DNA from: Providencia vermicola
Lineage (GTDB): Bacteria; Pseudomonadota; Gammaproteobacteria; Enterobacterales; Enterobacteriaceae
Length of the DNA stretch: 64,000 nucleotides
Direction: 5' to 3'
Assembly (NCBI RefSeq): GCF_020381325.1
Contig: NZ_JAGSPI010000006.1
Coordinates: 124,001-188,000 of the forward strand
Positions 51,251-60,545 of this stretch are shown here, piece by piece (position 1 is the stretch's first letter; the number at the start of each line of letters is the position of its first letter). The position numbers were made by a program, and so were the translations under genes. The notes under the pieces were generated by a model, which saw nothing but the letters and a program-made list of their open reading frames with translations, searched no databases and had not been told where the DNA came from.

Positions 51251-52651
51251 ATGGATATTAATAATAAAAAAATTTGGGATGTCATTGTCATAGGCGGTGG
51301 TGTCATTGGCTGTGCAGTGACACGTAAATTCACACTGATGGGGGCAAATACTTTGCTGCTAGAACGAGGTGGTGACATCTTGTCAGGGGCGAGTAAGGCC
51401 AACAGCGCACTATTACATACAGGTTTTGACGCCACACCAGGGAGTCTAGAACTGGAATGTATGCAAGATGGGTATCGCGAATTCCTTGAAATCAGAGAAA
51501 AAATGAATTTGCCGATCCTCGAAACGGGGGCATTGGTTGTTGCGTGGAATGAAGAACAACTGAGTAAGCTGCCGGGTATTGTTGAACAAGCACACACTAA
51601 TAATGTATTGGATGTGGCAATTATTGATAAAGACGAATTATACCGCCGTGAACCTCACTTGGCAGATGGTGCTTTAGCGGCAGTTTCGGTTCCAGGCGAA
51701 GCTGTGATTGACCCGTGGAGCACGCCGTTATCTTATTTAACCCAAGCAGTAAAACATGGTGCGCAATACCATTTTCACTGCGAAGTTAAAGGTGGTGAGC
51801 TGAATGAAGGATTGTGGCACTTAACCACAACAAAAGGTGAGTTTTCTGCCCGATTAGTGATTAACTGTGCAGGGATTAATGGGGATATTGTCGAGTCGAT
51901 TTGCCATCCATCACCATTTCAAATAAAACCGCGTAAAGGGCAGTTTCTGGTGTATGACAAAGCTGCTGCTGCGGATATCAATGCGATTATTTTACCTGTA
52001 CCAACCGCCATCACGAAGGGCGTTTTATTATCAAAAACTATTTTTGGTAATTTATTATTAGGGCCAACCGCAGAAGAACAAGATGACCGATGGAAAGCGG
52101 AAGTCAAACAAGAGGTGATGGAAGATTTAATTGCTCAAGGTTCTCGCATGTTACCGTCTTTGCATAATTACAGCGTGACCGCGACCTATGCAGGCTTACG
52201 CCCTGCAACAGAAGAAAAGCATTATCGCATTAACGATTACCCTGAAAAACAATGGATTTGTGCAGGGGGGATACGTTCTACAGGTTTAACATCAGCACTG
52301 GGTGTCGCAAATCACTTGGGTAAGCTATACCAAGAAAACTTCACGCCATTATTTGAATTATTGCCGCCAGAAGAACTTATTTGGCCGAACATGCCCTCTA
52401 TTTCTGAATATCATCAACGTGATTACCAATGTAAAAGCAACGGTGGCATTGTGTGCCATTGTGAATTGGTAACACAACGGGAAATCGAAGCGACATTTGA
52501 TTCTGATATTCCGCCTGAATGTTTGGGAGCTTTGCGTCGTAGAACACGGGTTATGATGGGGCGTTGTAATGGCTTTTATTGCAGTAGCCAGGTAGCGGAA
52601 ATTATTAATGGTCGTTTTGACCATACACTGGCAGTGGAGGCGGTAAAATGA
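51251..52651 (+). CDS. FAD-dependent dehydrogenase with BFD-like [2Fe-2S] domain (GlpA-like)
   Basis: A 466-aa DAO-family flavoprotein. The N-terminal Rossmann motif is VIVIGGGVIGCAVTRKF, followed by SGASKANSALLHTGFD, which resembles glycerol-3-phosphate dehydrogenases. The C-terminal 80 residues carry a BFD-like iron-sulfur pattern (CHCELV, then GRCNGFYC). It is likely to oxidise the phosphorylated product of the neighbouring kinase and pass electrons to the next flavoprotein. Its stop overlaps the downstream start (ATGA), so the two are translationally coupled. AAGGA precedes the start. Confidence 0.85.
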   Translation: MDINNKKIWDVIVIGGGVIGCAVTRKFTLMGANTLLLERGGDILSGASKANSALLHTGFDATPGSLELECMQDGYREFLEIREKMNLPILETGALVVAWNEEQLSKLPGIVEQAHTNNVLDVAIIDKDELYRREPHLADGALAAVSVPGEAVIDPWSTPLSYLTQAVKHGAQYHFHCEVKGGELNEGLWHLTTTKGEFSARLVINCAGINGDIVESICHPSPFQIKPRKGQFLVYDKAAAADINAIILPVPTAITKGVLLSKTIFGNLLLGPTAEEQDDRWKAEVKQEVMEDLIAQGSRMLPSLHNYSVTATYAGLRPATEEKHYRINDYPEKQWICAGGIRSTGLTSALGVANHLGKLYQENFTPLFELLPPEELIWPNMPSISEYHQRDYQCKSNGGIVCHCELVTQREIEATFDSDIPPECLGALRRRTRVMMGRCNGFYCSSQVAEIINGRFDHTLAVEAVK

Positions 52652-53877
52652 GTTTACATTATGATGTGATTATCATTGGCTCAGGGCCAACAGGCATCGC
52701 TGCGGCTCACTCTCTACGTCGTCGCGGCATTAAAAATATCGCTATTCTTGAACGTGAAGCTCATGCAGGTGGCGTTCCCCGCCATTGTCAGCATCCCACA
52801 TTTGGTTTGTTGGTATTTAAACGGCCGATGAAAGGCAATCAATTTGCAGCAAAAATTGTTGAAGGCTTGGGTGATACGCCGATTTTTACACGTAGTACTG
52901 TCACGCAGCTTCATCCGAATGGGAAACTGACTGTGTCTACTGCGGATGGATTGGTTGAGATGCACGCTAAGCGTATCTTGATAGCGACAGGGGTTCGTGA
53001 AACGCCACGCCATCCACGTTTGGTTTCAGGTCTTCGCCCACAAGGTGTATTAACCGCAGGTGCATTGCAGCAGTTTGTTTACCTCAACGGTAAGAAGCCG
53101 TGCCGTAACCCAGTCATTGTGGGGAGCGAGTTAGTCAGTTTTTCCGCTCTGTGGACATTGAAGAATGCAGGCGTAAAAGCGCAGGCTATGGTTGAAAGTG
53201 GGGAGCGTATTCTGGCATTTAAACCCGCGACCTTATTTGCTAAAGCGATGGGAACCCCCGTTTATTTAAATAGTAAAATCACTGAAATTGGTGGCCTTGA
53301 CCGTGTTGAATATGTGATGGTGGAAACCAACGGTAAAAGCCACAAAATTGAGTGTGATTCGGTCATCTTTACGGGGCAATTTGTTGGTGAAAATACGTTA
53401 ATTCGCAAAAGCCACCTTGAATTTGATGCGAGCACTGGGAAGCCTGTAACAGACCAATTTAGTCGCTGCTCGGATGGGGCATATTATGCGGCGGGGAATA
53501 TGTTGCACCCTGCGGATATGGGGGATCAGTGCTACCAAGAAGGTTTATTGACAGGGGAGAATATTGCGAATGATTTATTAGCCAATCACCATCAGCCGCA
53601 AATTCAGCCTGTACAGCGTATCCCTGTGAGCAGAGATTCAAATGTCAGCTTTAGTGTTCCTGCTTGTATTAATATGGACGTGCTATCCCAAGGAAGTATC
53701 GACTTCAATATTAAAGTCAAACAGGCATTGCAAGGCACAATCAAAGTTATGGCGGGGAATACGGTTTTGTATGAGAAAAAGCACCGTTGTTTACCAACAA
53801 GACGCATTTTATTGAAAAATATCGATTTAACAAAAATACAACCAGACGCTACTGAAATTTGCATCACTGTTGTATAG
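52648..53877 (+). CDS. NAD(P)/FAD-dependent oxidoreductase, partner of upstream dehydrogenase
   Basis: A 409-aa pyridine-nucleotide-disulfide-type flavoprotein. It has FAD motif IIGSGPTGIAAAHSLRRRG, an ILIATGVRETPRHPR segment, a second nucleotide-binding stretch (NPVIVGSELVSFSALWTL) and YYAAGNMLHPADMGDQCYQEG near the FAD. No redox-active CxxC is evident. About 70 extra C-terminal residues contain no motif I recognise. The combination DAO protein plus this oxidoreductase resembles two-component glycerol-3-phosphate or hydrogen-cyanide/octopine-type dehydrogenases; the specific reaction is not assignable. Confidence 0.82.
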   Translation: MSLHYDVIIIGSGPTGIAAAHSLRRRGIKNIAILEREAHAGGVPRHCQHPTFGLLVFKRPMKGNQFAAKIVEGLGDTPIFTRSTVTQLHPNGKLTVSTADGLVEMHAKRILIATGVRETPRHPRLVSGLRPQGVLTAGALQQFVYLNGKKPCRNPVIVGSELVSFSALWTLKNAGVKAQAMVESGERILAFKPATLFAKAMGTPVYLNSKITEIGGLDRVEYVMVETNGKSHKIECDSVIFTGQFVGENTLIRKSHLEFDASTGKPVTDQFSRCSDGAYYAAGNMLHPADMGDQCYQEGLLTGENIANDLLANHHQPQIQPVQRIPVSRDSNVSFSVPACINMDVLSQGSIDFNIKVKQALQGTIKVMAGNTVLYEKKHRCLPTRRILLKNIDLTKIQPDATEICITVV

Positions 53878-53913
53878 TGCAGGAAATGTTAAATGGTCAA
53901 GAAGGATTAAACT

Positions 53914-54690
53914 ATGTGTGAAGGGCGCTCTTCAAAAGTACGGCATCAAACCATTATTGAGTTATTGTCGACTCAAGGTCAGGTGTACGTGCAGGAGCTC
54001 GCAAAGCATTTTAATGTCGCGCAGGAAACAATCCGTCGAGATCTCAGTAAGCTGGAATCACAAAAGTTATTAAAGAAAGTCCATGGCGGTGCGGTGAATA
54101 TTCAGTCAAAATTTGAACGAAATTTTACTGAACGTGCCCAAGCTGCTGTGGATGAGAAAAAAGCGATTGCCATCAAGGCAGCTGAGTTGATTAAACCTGG
54201 CGATACCTTATTTATTGATTTTGGTACGACGACGTTTGAATTTAGTCAGCGTATTAAATTGATTGATAATTTAACGGTAATCACTAACTCGCCATTATTA
54301 GCGACCACACTGCAAGAAAACCCATCCATTGAAACCATTTTAATTGGAGGGCAGTTTAATGCGGCGCAAAATGCCTGTTTAGGCGCAATAGCGTTAAAGA
54401 ATATTGCCGAGTTTTTTGCGGATTATGCAGTGATTGGTGCAGGGGCTATTCATGCATTACACGGCGTGATGGATCAGCATGTGGATGAGGCAGCAATAGC
54501 CCAAAAAATGATGGAAAACAGTGACAAACTGATTGTACTGGCGGATGGTACTAAGGCCAATAAGCACGCCATTAACTTTGTCACTAATTGGGATAATATT
54601 GATTATCTGGTGACAACCAGTAAAGAATTTAAATTACCCGAAAATAAAAAGCGACCAAAAACCAAAATCATTGTTGCTGATATTGAATAA
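53914..54690 (+). CDS. DeoR-family transcriptional regulator
   Basis: A 258-aa repressor-type protein with an N-terminal winged helix-turn-helix (VYVQELAKHFNVAQETIRRDLSKLE, about 27-51) and the family hallmark KVHGGAV. A C-terminal sugar-phosphate-sensing domain follows (FIDFGTTTFEFSQRI, ADGTKANKHA). It lies 36 bp behind the oxidoreductase in the same direction, so it is probably the local regulator, binding the repeats in the divergent promoter region. The effector is likely a phosphorylated intermediate, by family analogy. Confidence 0.9.
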   Translation: MCEGRSSKVRHQTIIELLSTQGQVYVQELAKHFNVAQETIRRDLSKLESQKLLKKVHGGAVNIQSKFERNFTERAQAAVDEKKAIAIKAAELIKPGDTLFIDFGTTTFEFSQRIKLIDNLTVITNSPLLATTLQENPSIETILIGGQFNAAQNACLGAIALKNIAEFFADYAVIGAGAIHALHGVMDQHVDEAAIAQKMMENSDKLIVLADGTKANKHAINFVTNWDNIDYLVTTSKEFKLPENKKRPKTKIIVADIE

Positions 54691-54720
54691 GTTTTTAACG
54701 TAGCACCTATTTAAACCTAT

Positions 54721-54752
54721 CCCTTGGAAAATAATCACTTATTTTTCACGGG
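54721..54752. other. Stem-loop after the DeoR gene
   Basis: The segment cccttggaaaataa pairs with ttatttttcacggg over 14 positions with one mismatch and one G-T pair. The loop is 4 nt. There is no U-tract, so it is either a weak terminator or another structured element. Confidence 0.4.
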
Positions 54753-54796
54753 ATAACTGTATCTAAAATTTGAACACACTAACATCAGGAATTATT

Positions 54797-55144
54797 ATGA
54801 GCCTTTATTTTATCGCTTGCCCTTATTCTGATCCCGATAGCAATATTGTAGAAATGCGTTTTGCTGAATGTACTAAATTCGCGGCAGAACTTGCACTAAA
54901 AGGAATTGCGACCTATAGCCAAATCACCATGACGCACCCAATTAATCAATATTTGGCTGCTGAAGGAAAAAAAGTAGCATGGTCATCCATTGATATGGAA
55001 TTCTTAAAACGTTGTGATGGGCTAATTGTACTGACGCTACCAGGTTGGGAAAAGAGTGGTGGAGTAGCAGCTGAAATTCAGTTTTTTAAAGATAAAGGGC
55101 TGCCAGTTTGGACCGGTGATGAATTTATCGCTCACTCGTCATAA
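54797..55144 (+). CDS. DUF1937 protein, nucleoside 2-deoxyribosyltransferase-like fold
   Basis: A 115-aa protein. It starts MSLYFIACPYSDPDSNIVEM and has WSSIDMEFLKRCDGLIVL and GGVAAEIQFFKDKGLPVW, the layout of the small DUF1937 / deoxyribosyltransferase-like family. Biochemical function is unknown. AGGA precedes this start; the first in-frame Met (54770) lacks a ribosome-binding site. The gene is separate from the catabolic cluster and is followed by an ERIC relic. Confidence 0.75.
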   Translation: MSLYFIACPYSDPDSNIVEMRFAECTKFAAELALKGIATYSQITMTHPINQYLAAEGKKVAWSSIDMEFLKRCDGLIVLTLPGWEKSGGVAAEIQFFKDKGLPVWTGDEFIAHSS

Positions 55145-55145
55145 T

Positions 55146-55232
55146 CCACGCTGATGTGTTGTTGACTGCGTGCGCTCACTATAGCCACATACTTGCCGCC
55201 TAGCCTCAACGGGAATTATTTAGAGTGAACGA
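55146..55232 (+). repeat. Internally deleted ERIC-like element
   Basis: It starts directly after the DUF1937 stop. gtgttgttgactgcgtgcgctcac, a truncated centre (atagccacatactt) and gccgcctagcctcaac...attatttagag keep the family order, but the right half of the central palindrome is missing, giving about 87 bp. Confidence 0.72.
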
Positions 55233-55254
55233 TGAGGGATGGAAGGCAAAAGAT

Positions 55255-55281
55255 AAAAAAGGAAGCCATGGCTTCCTTTTG
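55255..55281. terminator. Bidirectional terminator between DUF1937 gene and ybaL
   Basis: A perfect palindrome (AAAAGGAAGCC and its complement) with A-run and T-run flanks on both sides serves the converging genes. Confidence 0.9.
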
Positions 55282-55300
55282 TATTTATGGATAGGGGGAG

Positions 55301-57049
55301 TTAATGGCTAGGTTTTAGATATTCATCTAAGTTTTTACCTTCAACCTTTTTATTGTCGTTATCAATAAAATCATCGATAGAACAACCGAACTCTTCCACA
55401 TCATTACACATGAGTGTTGCCATCGATTTGGCAATTTCATGTTCACCAATAATGATGTGATCGGCGCCGCGCTCTTTAATAAAGCTGACTTCATCATCAT
55501 AGTGAGCACGAACAATAACAGTCACGTCAGGGTTCATCTCTTTCGCGGTTGCGACGATTTCACCTGCTTCATAACCATTTGGAATGGTTAATAATAACGT
55601 TTTAGCACATTCAATGCGGGCAAGGCTGATAGTTTCTTTATTCGCCCCATTACCAAGAATAGCGCTGAAGCCATTTTCCGCGAGTTCTTCAAAGCGCGCT
55701 CGCGTGTCTTCCACCACGACGACAGGGATTTCTCGTCGACGCAGTTTGTCCGCTAACATGCCACCCACACGGCCGTAGCCGACGATAATGGCGTGGCCGC
55801 AGATATCGACAGGCACTTGTGTCTCTTCTTCTAGCGTTTCTTCCAAAAGCTGCTCTTCAATCGTTTCGGTTCTTTCAAGGTATTTATCTAGCAAACTAAA
55901 TAATACTGGGTTAAGCATAATCGAGACAATGGCACCCGCTAACACCAAATTCTGTGCGTCTTTATCCATCACGCCAAGGGTGAGACCCATGCCTGCTAAG
56001 ATAAACGCAAATTCACCAATTTGTGCAAGGCTGACGGAGATGGTTAATGCAGTTCGCCGTGAGTGCCCAAACATTCTGACAAGCACCAGTGCTGCAGCGG
56101 ACTTACCAATAATAATGATAGCCAGAACAGCCAAGATACCGAGAGGTTGCTGGATCAGAACCATCGGGTCGAAAAGCATACCAACGGAAACGAAGAACAG
56201 AACCGCAAATGCATCACGCAGTGGTAAGGTGTCTTGTGCTGCACGGTGGCTCAGTTCAGACTCGTTCAGAACCATACCTGCGAAGAACGCCCCAAGTGCA
56301 AAGGAAGCATCAAAGATAGCAACCGCAGCATAAGCGATACCTAACGCAAGGGCGAGAACGGCTAAGGTGAACAGCTCACGAGAACCTGTTGAGGCGGTAC
56401 GAGATAAAATCCATGGAATGACTTTACGACCGACAACAATCATAATGAATATGAATAAAACAACTTTACCAATTGTCCAGGCAAGGCCTAATGCGAGCTC
56501 ACTAAAGCTTGCATCATCTGTATTCATGATAGCGGCTGCGGCAGGAAGCAGTACCAGGGTAAGAACCATGGCTAAATCTTCCACAATTAGCCAGCCAATG
56601 GCAATCTGCCCGCGTTGGCTTTCAATGAGCTGTCGTTCTTCTAATGCACGTAATAACACCACGGTACTGGCGGTTGAAAGACATAAACCAAAGACAATAC
56701 CAGTAAAAATGCCCCAGCCAAATAACATCGACAGGCCGAGACCTAATAGGGTCGCTACTGCAATTTGTGCAATTGCACCAGGGATAGCAATGGCTTTAAC
56801 GGCCAGTAGGTCTTTGAGTGAAAAGTGTAAACCCACGCCAAACATCAGCAAGATAACGCCGATTTCAGCTAATTCAGGTGCAAGCGCTGCATCTGCCACA
56901 AACCCTGGGGTAAATGGGCCTGCAAGGACACCTGCTGCAAGGTAGCCCACAAGTGGGGAGATTTTTAATCGCTGTGCGATCATACCTAACAAATATGCAA
57001 GGGCGAGACCACCAACAATGGTTGTGATTAAGGGCGTTGAATGCTCCAT
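55301..57049 (-). CDS. ybaL: Kef-type CPA2 cation/proton antiporter YbaL
   Basis: A 582-aa membrane antiporter with a C-terminal TrkA-N (RCK) nucleotide-binding domain. It has about 12 membrane segments in residues 1-390, including PLVGYLAAGVLAGPFTPGF and GLCLSTASTVVLLRALEERQL. HAIIVGYGRVGGMLADKL (about 419) starts the RCK Rossmann fold. It is about 24 aa longer than E. coli YbaL, the extra being a charged tail (DNDNKKVEGKNLDEYLKP). It is placed next to fsr as in E. coli. Confidence 0.95.
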   Translation of the reverse strand: MEHSTPLITTIVGGLALAYLLGMIAQRLKISPLVGYLAAGVLAGPFTPGFVADAALAPELAEIGVILLMFGVGLHFSLKDLLAVKAIAIPGAIAQIAVATLLGLGLSMLFGWGIFTGIVFGLCLSTASTVVLLRALEERQLIESQRGQIAIGWLIVEDLAMVLTLVLLPAAAAIMNTDDASFSELALGLAWTIGKVVLFIFIMIVVGRKVIPWILSRTASTGSRELFTLAVLALALGIAYAAVAIFDASFALGAFFAGMVLNESELSHRAAQDTLPLRDAFAVLFFVSVGMLFDPMVLIQQPLGILAVLAIIIIGKSAAALVLVRMFGHSRRTALTISVSLAQIGEFAFILAGMGLTLGVMDKDAQNLVLAGAIVSIMLNPVLFSLLDKYLERTETIEEQLLEETLEEETQVPVDICGHAIIVGYGRVGGMLADKLRRREIPVVVVEDTRARFEELAENGFSAILGNGANKETISLARIECAKTLLLTIPNGYEAGEIVATAKEMNPDVTVIVRAHYDDEVSFIKERGADHIIIGEHEIAKSMATLMCNDVEEFGCSIDDFIDNDNKKVEGKNLDEYLKPSH

Positions 57050-57288
57050 TTAGTCTCCTCTGGTTAGTATGAAAATATAAGGTGGGTACATGCCGTTGAC
57101 TTTTAAAATGAGGCCTTCATTTTAAAATGCCAATTTGCATGTTTTTCTATTTTAACTTTTTTTGAGAAATATTTCCTTAAAAAAATGAAATGTTTTTAAA
57201 AAAAAGACAGACTAAAGGTGCTAAATCGTTACAAACTTTAGGATTAGGAGATTTTTAGCTGAAATTTTTAGTAAATATGGTGGGAAAG

Positions 57289-57318
57289 ACCCACACTTAT
57301 TTTTAAGTAAGTGTGGGT
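57289..57318. terminator. Stem-loop downstream of fsr
   Basis: An 11-bp perfect stem (acccacactta / taagtgtgggt) with an 8-nt loop lies 18 bp past the fsr stop codon. The T-tract is poor on both strands, so its efficiency as a terminator is unclear. The rest of the gap up to ybaL (57050-57288) is AT-rich and presumably holds the ybaL promoter. Confidence 0.55.
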
Positions 57319-57335
57319 AAAATAAGAAAATAAAT

Positions 57336-58559
57336 CTATTTGTGACCGATATTTGGTAACAATACTGTAAAAATCCCAAGTAATGGCAAGAAAGCACAGT
57401 AATGATAAACTTGCTCAATGCTGGTTTGGTCAGCAATATGGCCTAAAACTGCAGCCCCAACACCGCCCATTCCGAATGCAAGACCGAAGAACAACCCTGA
57501 TACCATGCCGGTTTTACCGGGGATCAGCTCCTGTGCGTACACCAAAATAGCTGAGAACGCAGAAGCTAAAATCATCCCAATGATTACAGTTAACACGCCT
57601 GTCCAGTACAGCGAAGCATACGGTAAAATGAGGGTAAAGGGGGCGACACCGAGGATTGAGAACCAAATAACATACTTACGCCCTATTTTATCCCCAATAG
57701 GGCCGCCAATCATTGTCCCAGCGGCAACAGCGAATAAGAAAACAAATAGGTGAATCTGGGCATTTTGCACAGAAACACCAAACTTATCTATCAGATAAAA
57801 GGTGTAATAGCTGCTAATGCTAGCCAAATAGAAGTATTTAGAAAAAATCAAAACCAGTAAGACCGCCAGTGAACCAATAACTGCTTTACGTGGTAGCACT
57901 TTAATATCACCAGTGATAATTGGTTTTTTACTTGCAGCGCGGTGTTGCTGCTTATACCAATTACTGACTTGCAATAAAATCACAATCGCTAACAATGCTG
58001 CAAGGGAGAACCAGCCTAAGTTGCCTTTTCCATAAGGTTCAATAATTAATGCAGCAAGCAACGGCCCTAGCGACGCCCCTAAGTTACCGCCCACTTGGAA
58101 AAATGACTGAGCAAGGCCGTGACGACCACCTGAAGCCATTCGGGCTACACGAGATGATTCTGGGTGGAAGACTGAAGAACCCGTTCCGACTAAAGCGGCC
58201 GCAAATAAAATCATTGGGAAGGTTTCTGCCATCGCCAATAAAATTAACCCAGTCAATGTAAAGCTCATGCCAATTGGTAATGAGTATGGCTGAGGGTGTT
58301 TATCCGTGTAGTAGCCAATAACCGGCTGAAGTAGGGATGCGGTAATCTGATACGTTAGGGTGATCATCCCAATTTGCGCGAAGCTCAGCGAGAAATCAGA
58401 TTGTAATAAAGGATAAATCGCAAGGATTAGCGATTGGATCATGTCGTTTAATAAATGGGAGACACTGATCGCGGTCAGAATACTGAAAACGGTTTTCCCT
58501 GTTTTATTCACAGGCTTTGATGGATTTGCGTTATTAGGGGTTGTGGTTTGCTCACTCAT
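57336..58559 (-). CDS. fsr: MFS fosmidomycin resistance-type exporter Fsr
   Basis: A 407-aa major facilitator with 12 membrane segments, near-identical in pattern to E. coli Fsr (SHLLNDMIQSLILAIYPLLQ, GTGSSVFHPESSRVARMASGGRHG, ILVYAQELIPGKTGMVSGLFFG). It exports fosmidomycin in E. coli; the natural substrate is unclear. The start is the ATG giving MSEQTTTPN; the in-frame TTG three codons upstream is less likely. Confidence 0.95.
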   Translation of the reverse strand: MSEQTTTPNNANPSKPVNKTGKTVFSILTAISVSHLLNDMIQSLILAIYPLLQSDFSLSFAQIGMITLTYQITASLLQPVIGYYTDKHPQPYSLPIGMSFTLTGLILLAMAETFPMILFAAALVGTGSSVFHPESSRVARMASGGRHGLAQSFFQVGGNLGASLGPLLAALIIEPYGKGNLGWFSLAALLAIVILLQVSNWYKQQHRAASKKPIITGDIKVLPRKAVIGSLAVLLVLIFSKYFYLASISSYYTFYLIDKFGVSVQNAQIHLFVFLFAVAAGTMIGGPIGDKIGRKYVIWFSILGVAPFTLILPYASLYWTGVLTVIIGMILASAFSAILVYAQELIPGKTGMVSGLFFGLAFGMGGVGAAVLGHIADQTSIEQVYHYCAFLPLLGIFTVLLPNIGHK

Positions 58560-58815
58560 AATTATCAACTTTCTGTGTTACATAATTGTTATCAATATAA
58601 CTGAAATACAATTTATTGAAATGAATAAATAAGACGCATGAAAAAATAACATCAGTGAATTATTTGACCATGATCTCATTTTTATGAAACGAATTTCTTA
58701 TTCTGCAAGAGGTATCAAATCTTGCTCATATTTTTATGCTATAAATCTGCGGGCAGTGACAAACTATAATCTAATATTAACGAATAAAAATTCCTATACC
58801 AGCAGGGAGAAGTGT

Positions 58816-60486
58816 ATGAAGTTTGCATTTAAAGCATCCGCATGTGCATTAACAGTATCGTTGGCGTTAATACCCGCGACGATGGCAAACGCGTGGGAAA
58901 AAGACAAAACCTACAATATCACTATTTTGCACACAAATGACCACCATGGTCATTTTTGGCATAACGACCACGGCGAATACGGTTTAGCAGCACAAAAAAC
59001 CGTCGTTGATGAAATTCGCAATGAAGTGGCGAAGCAAGGTGGCAGTGTGTTGCTACTCTCTGGTGGTGATATCAATACCGGGGTTCCAGAATCTGATTTA
59101 CAAGACGCGGAGCCTGATTTCAAGGGGATGAATTTAGTCGGGTACGATGCAATGGCATTGGGTAACCATGAATTCGATAACCCGCTTGAAACGCTACGCC
59201 AGCAAGAAAAATGGGCAACCTTCCCATTCTTATCCGCGAATATTTACCAAACCAGCACAGGTAAACGTTTATTTAAACCTTATCAAGTATTTGATAAGCA
59301 AGGTGTAAAAATTGCAGTGATGGGGCTGACCACAGATGATACTGTACGTATCGGTAATCCAGCGAATTTCCCTGATGTCGAATTCCGCGTACCTGCGGAT
59401 GAAGCGAAGAAAGTGGTTGAAGAACTGCGCCAGACTGAAAAACCTGACATTATCATCGCCGCAACCCACATGGGGCACTATGATGACGGCAAACATGGTT
59501 CAAATGCACCAGGTGACGTCGAAATGGCACGCAGTTTACCTGCGGGTTACTTAGATATGATAGTGGGTGGTCACTCACAAGACCCTGTTTGTATGTCCCA
59601 AGAAAACAAAGACTACAAACAAGCGGACTATGTACCAGGGACTCCTTGTGCGCCAGATAATCAAAATGGTACATGGATTGTTCAAGCTCATGAGTGGGGT
59701 AAATATGTAGGGCGTGCTGATTTTGAATTCAAAAATGGCAAATTTACCTTAAAACACTATCAGTTAATTCCAATTAACTTGAAGAAAAAAGTGACCAAAG
59801 AAGATGGCACCAGTGAGCGTGTTTATTACACACAAGAAATCGCCCACAACCCAGATATGATGAAATTACTGACGCCATACCAAGAGAAAGGTGATAAGCA
59901 ATTAAGCGTCAAAGTGGGCTCTGTTGAAGGCAAGTTGGAAGGCGATCGTAGCAAAGTGCGCTTTGTACAAACCAATATGGGGCACCTTCTGTTAGCGGCT
60001 CAAAAAGAGCGCGCAGGTGCTGATTTTGCCATCATGAGTGGGGGTGGTGTCCGTGATTCTATCGAAAGCGGAGATATCACGTATAAAGATGTGCTGAAAG
60101 TTCAACCTTTTGCGAATGAATTAGTGTACGTTGATTTTAAAGGGGATGAAGTCATTCCTTACCTGACAGCGGTCGCGAATATGAAACCCGATGCAGGGGC
60201 ATATGGTCAATTCTATAATGTGAACTTGACGTTGAATAAAGATGGTACGATTAGCGATGTGAAAATCGATGGTAAACCTGTTGATACATCAAAAACTTAT
60301 CGTATGGCAACATTGAATTTTAATGCGATTGGTGGTGATGGTTATCCGAAAATTGATAATCACCCTAACTATGTGAATACAGGTTTTGTGGATGCGGAAG
60401 TGCTCAAAGGTTATATTGAGAAACATTCTCCACTAAAAGCTGCAGATTACGAACCAAAAGGTGAGATTATTTATAACAATAAATAA
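58816..60486 (+). CDS. ushA: Periplasmic 5'-nucleotidase / UDP-sugar hydrolase
   Basis: Degrades external UDP-glucose and nucleotides to nucleosides. The 556-aa product has a signal peptide (1-26, ending ATMANA). The metallophosphatase motifs are TNDHHGH, GGDINTG, GNHEFDNP, ATHMGHY and GGHSQDP. The C-terminal substrate-binding domain contains SGGGVRDSIESGDITY and NFNAIGGDGYPK. AGGGAG precedes this Met; an in-frame Met 44 codons upstream would bury the signal peptide and is rejected. Confidence 0.97.
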   Translation: MKFAFKASACALTVSLALIPATMANAWEKDKTYNITILHTNDHHGHFWHNDHGEYGLAAQKTVVDEIRNEVAKQGGSVLLLSGGDINTGVPESDLQDAEPDFKGMNLVGYDAMALGNHEFDNPLETLRQQEKWATFPFLSANIYQTSTGKRLFKPYQVFDKQGVKIAVMGLTTDDTVRIGNPANFPDVEFRVPADEAKKVVEELRQTEKPDIIIAATHMGHYDDGKHGSNAPGDVEMARSLPAGYLDMIVGGHSQDPVCMSQENKDYKQADYVPGTPCAPDNQNGTWIVQAHEWGKYVGRADFEFKNGKFTLKHYQLIPINLKKKVTKEDGTSERVYYTQEIAHNPDMMKLLTPYQEKGDKQLSVKVGSVEGKLEGDRSKVRFVQTNMGHLLLAAQKERAGADFAIMSGGGVRDSIESGDITYKDVLKVQPFANELVYVDFKGDEVIPYLTAVANMKPDAGAYGQFYNVNLTLNKDGTISDVKIDGKPVDTSKTYRMATLNFNAIGGDGYPKIDNHPNYVNTGFVDAEVLKGYIEKHSPLKAADYEPKGEIIYNNK

Positions 60487-60502
60487 TTCATTTTATAAAA
60501 TG

Positions 60503-60532
60503 AAAAGCCTCATATCGATGAGGCTTTTTTTA
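60503..60532. terminator. Bidirectional terminator between ushA and ybaK
   Basis: An 11-bp stem (aaaagcctcat / atgaggctttt) with a 4-nt loop and T-rich continuation lies between two convergent genes. Confidence 0.92.
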
Positions 60533-60545
60533 TCAATACGCGCAT

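Noticed and set aside
54797-55144. Phage-derived DUF1937 gene marking a prophage remnant
   Set aside because: The family occurs in phages, but no other phage genes flank it here.
56367-56945. 192-aa open frame antisense to ybaL
   Set aside because: Shadow of a strongly supported membrane-protein gene; low-complexity Ser/Arg/Pro composition and no family pattern.
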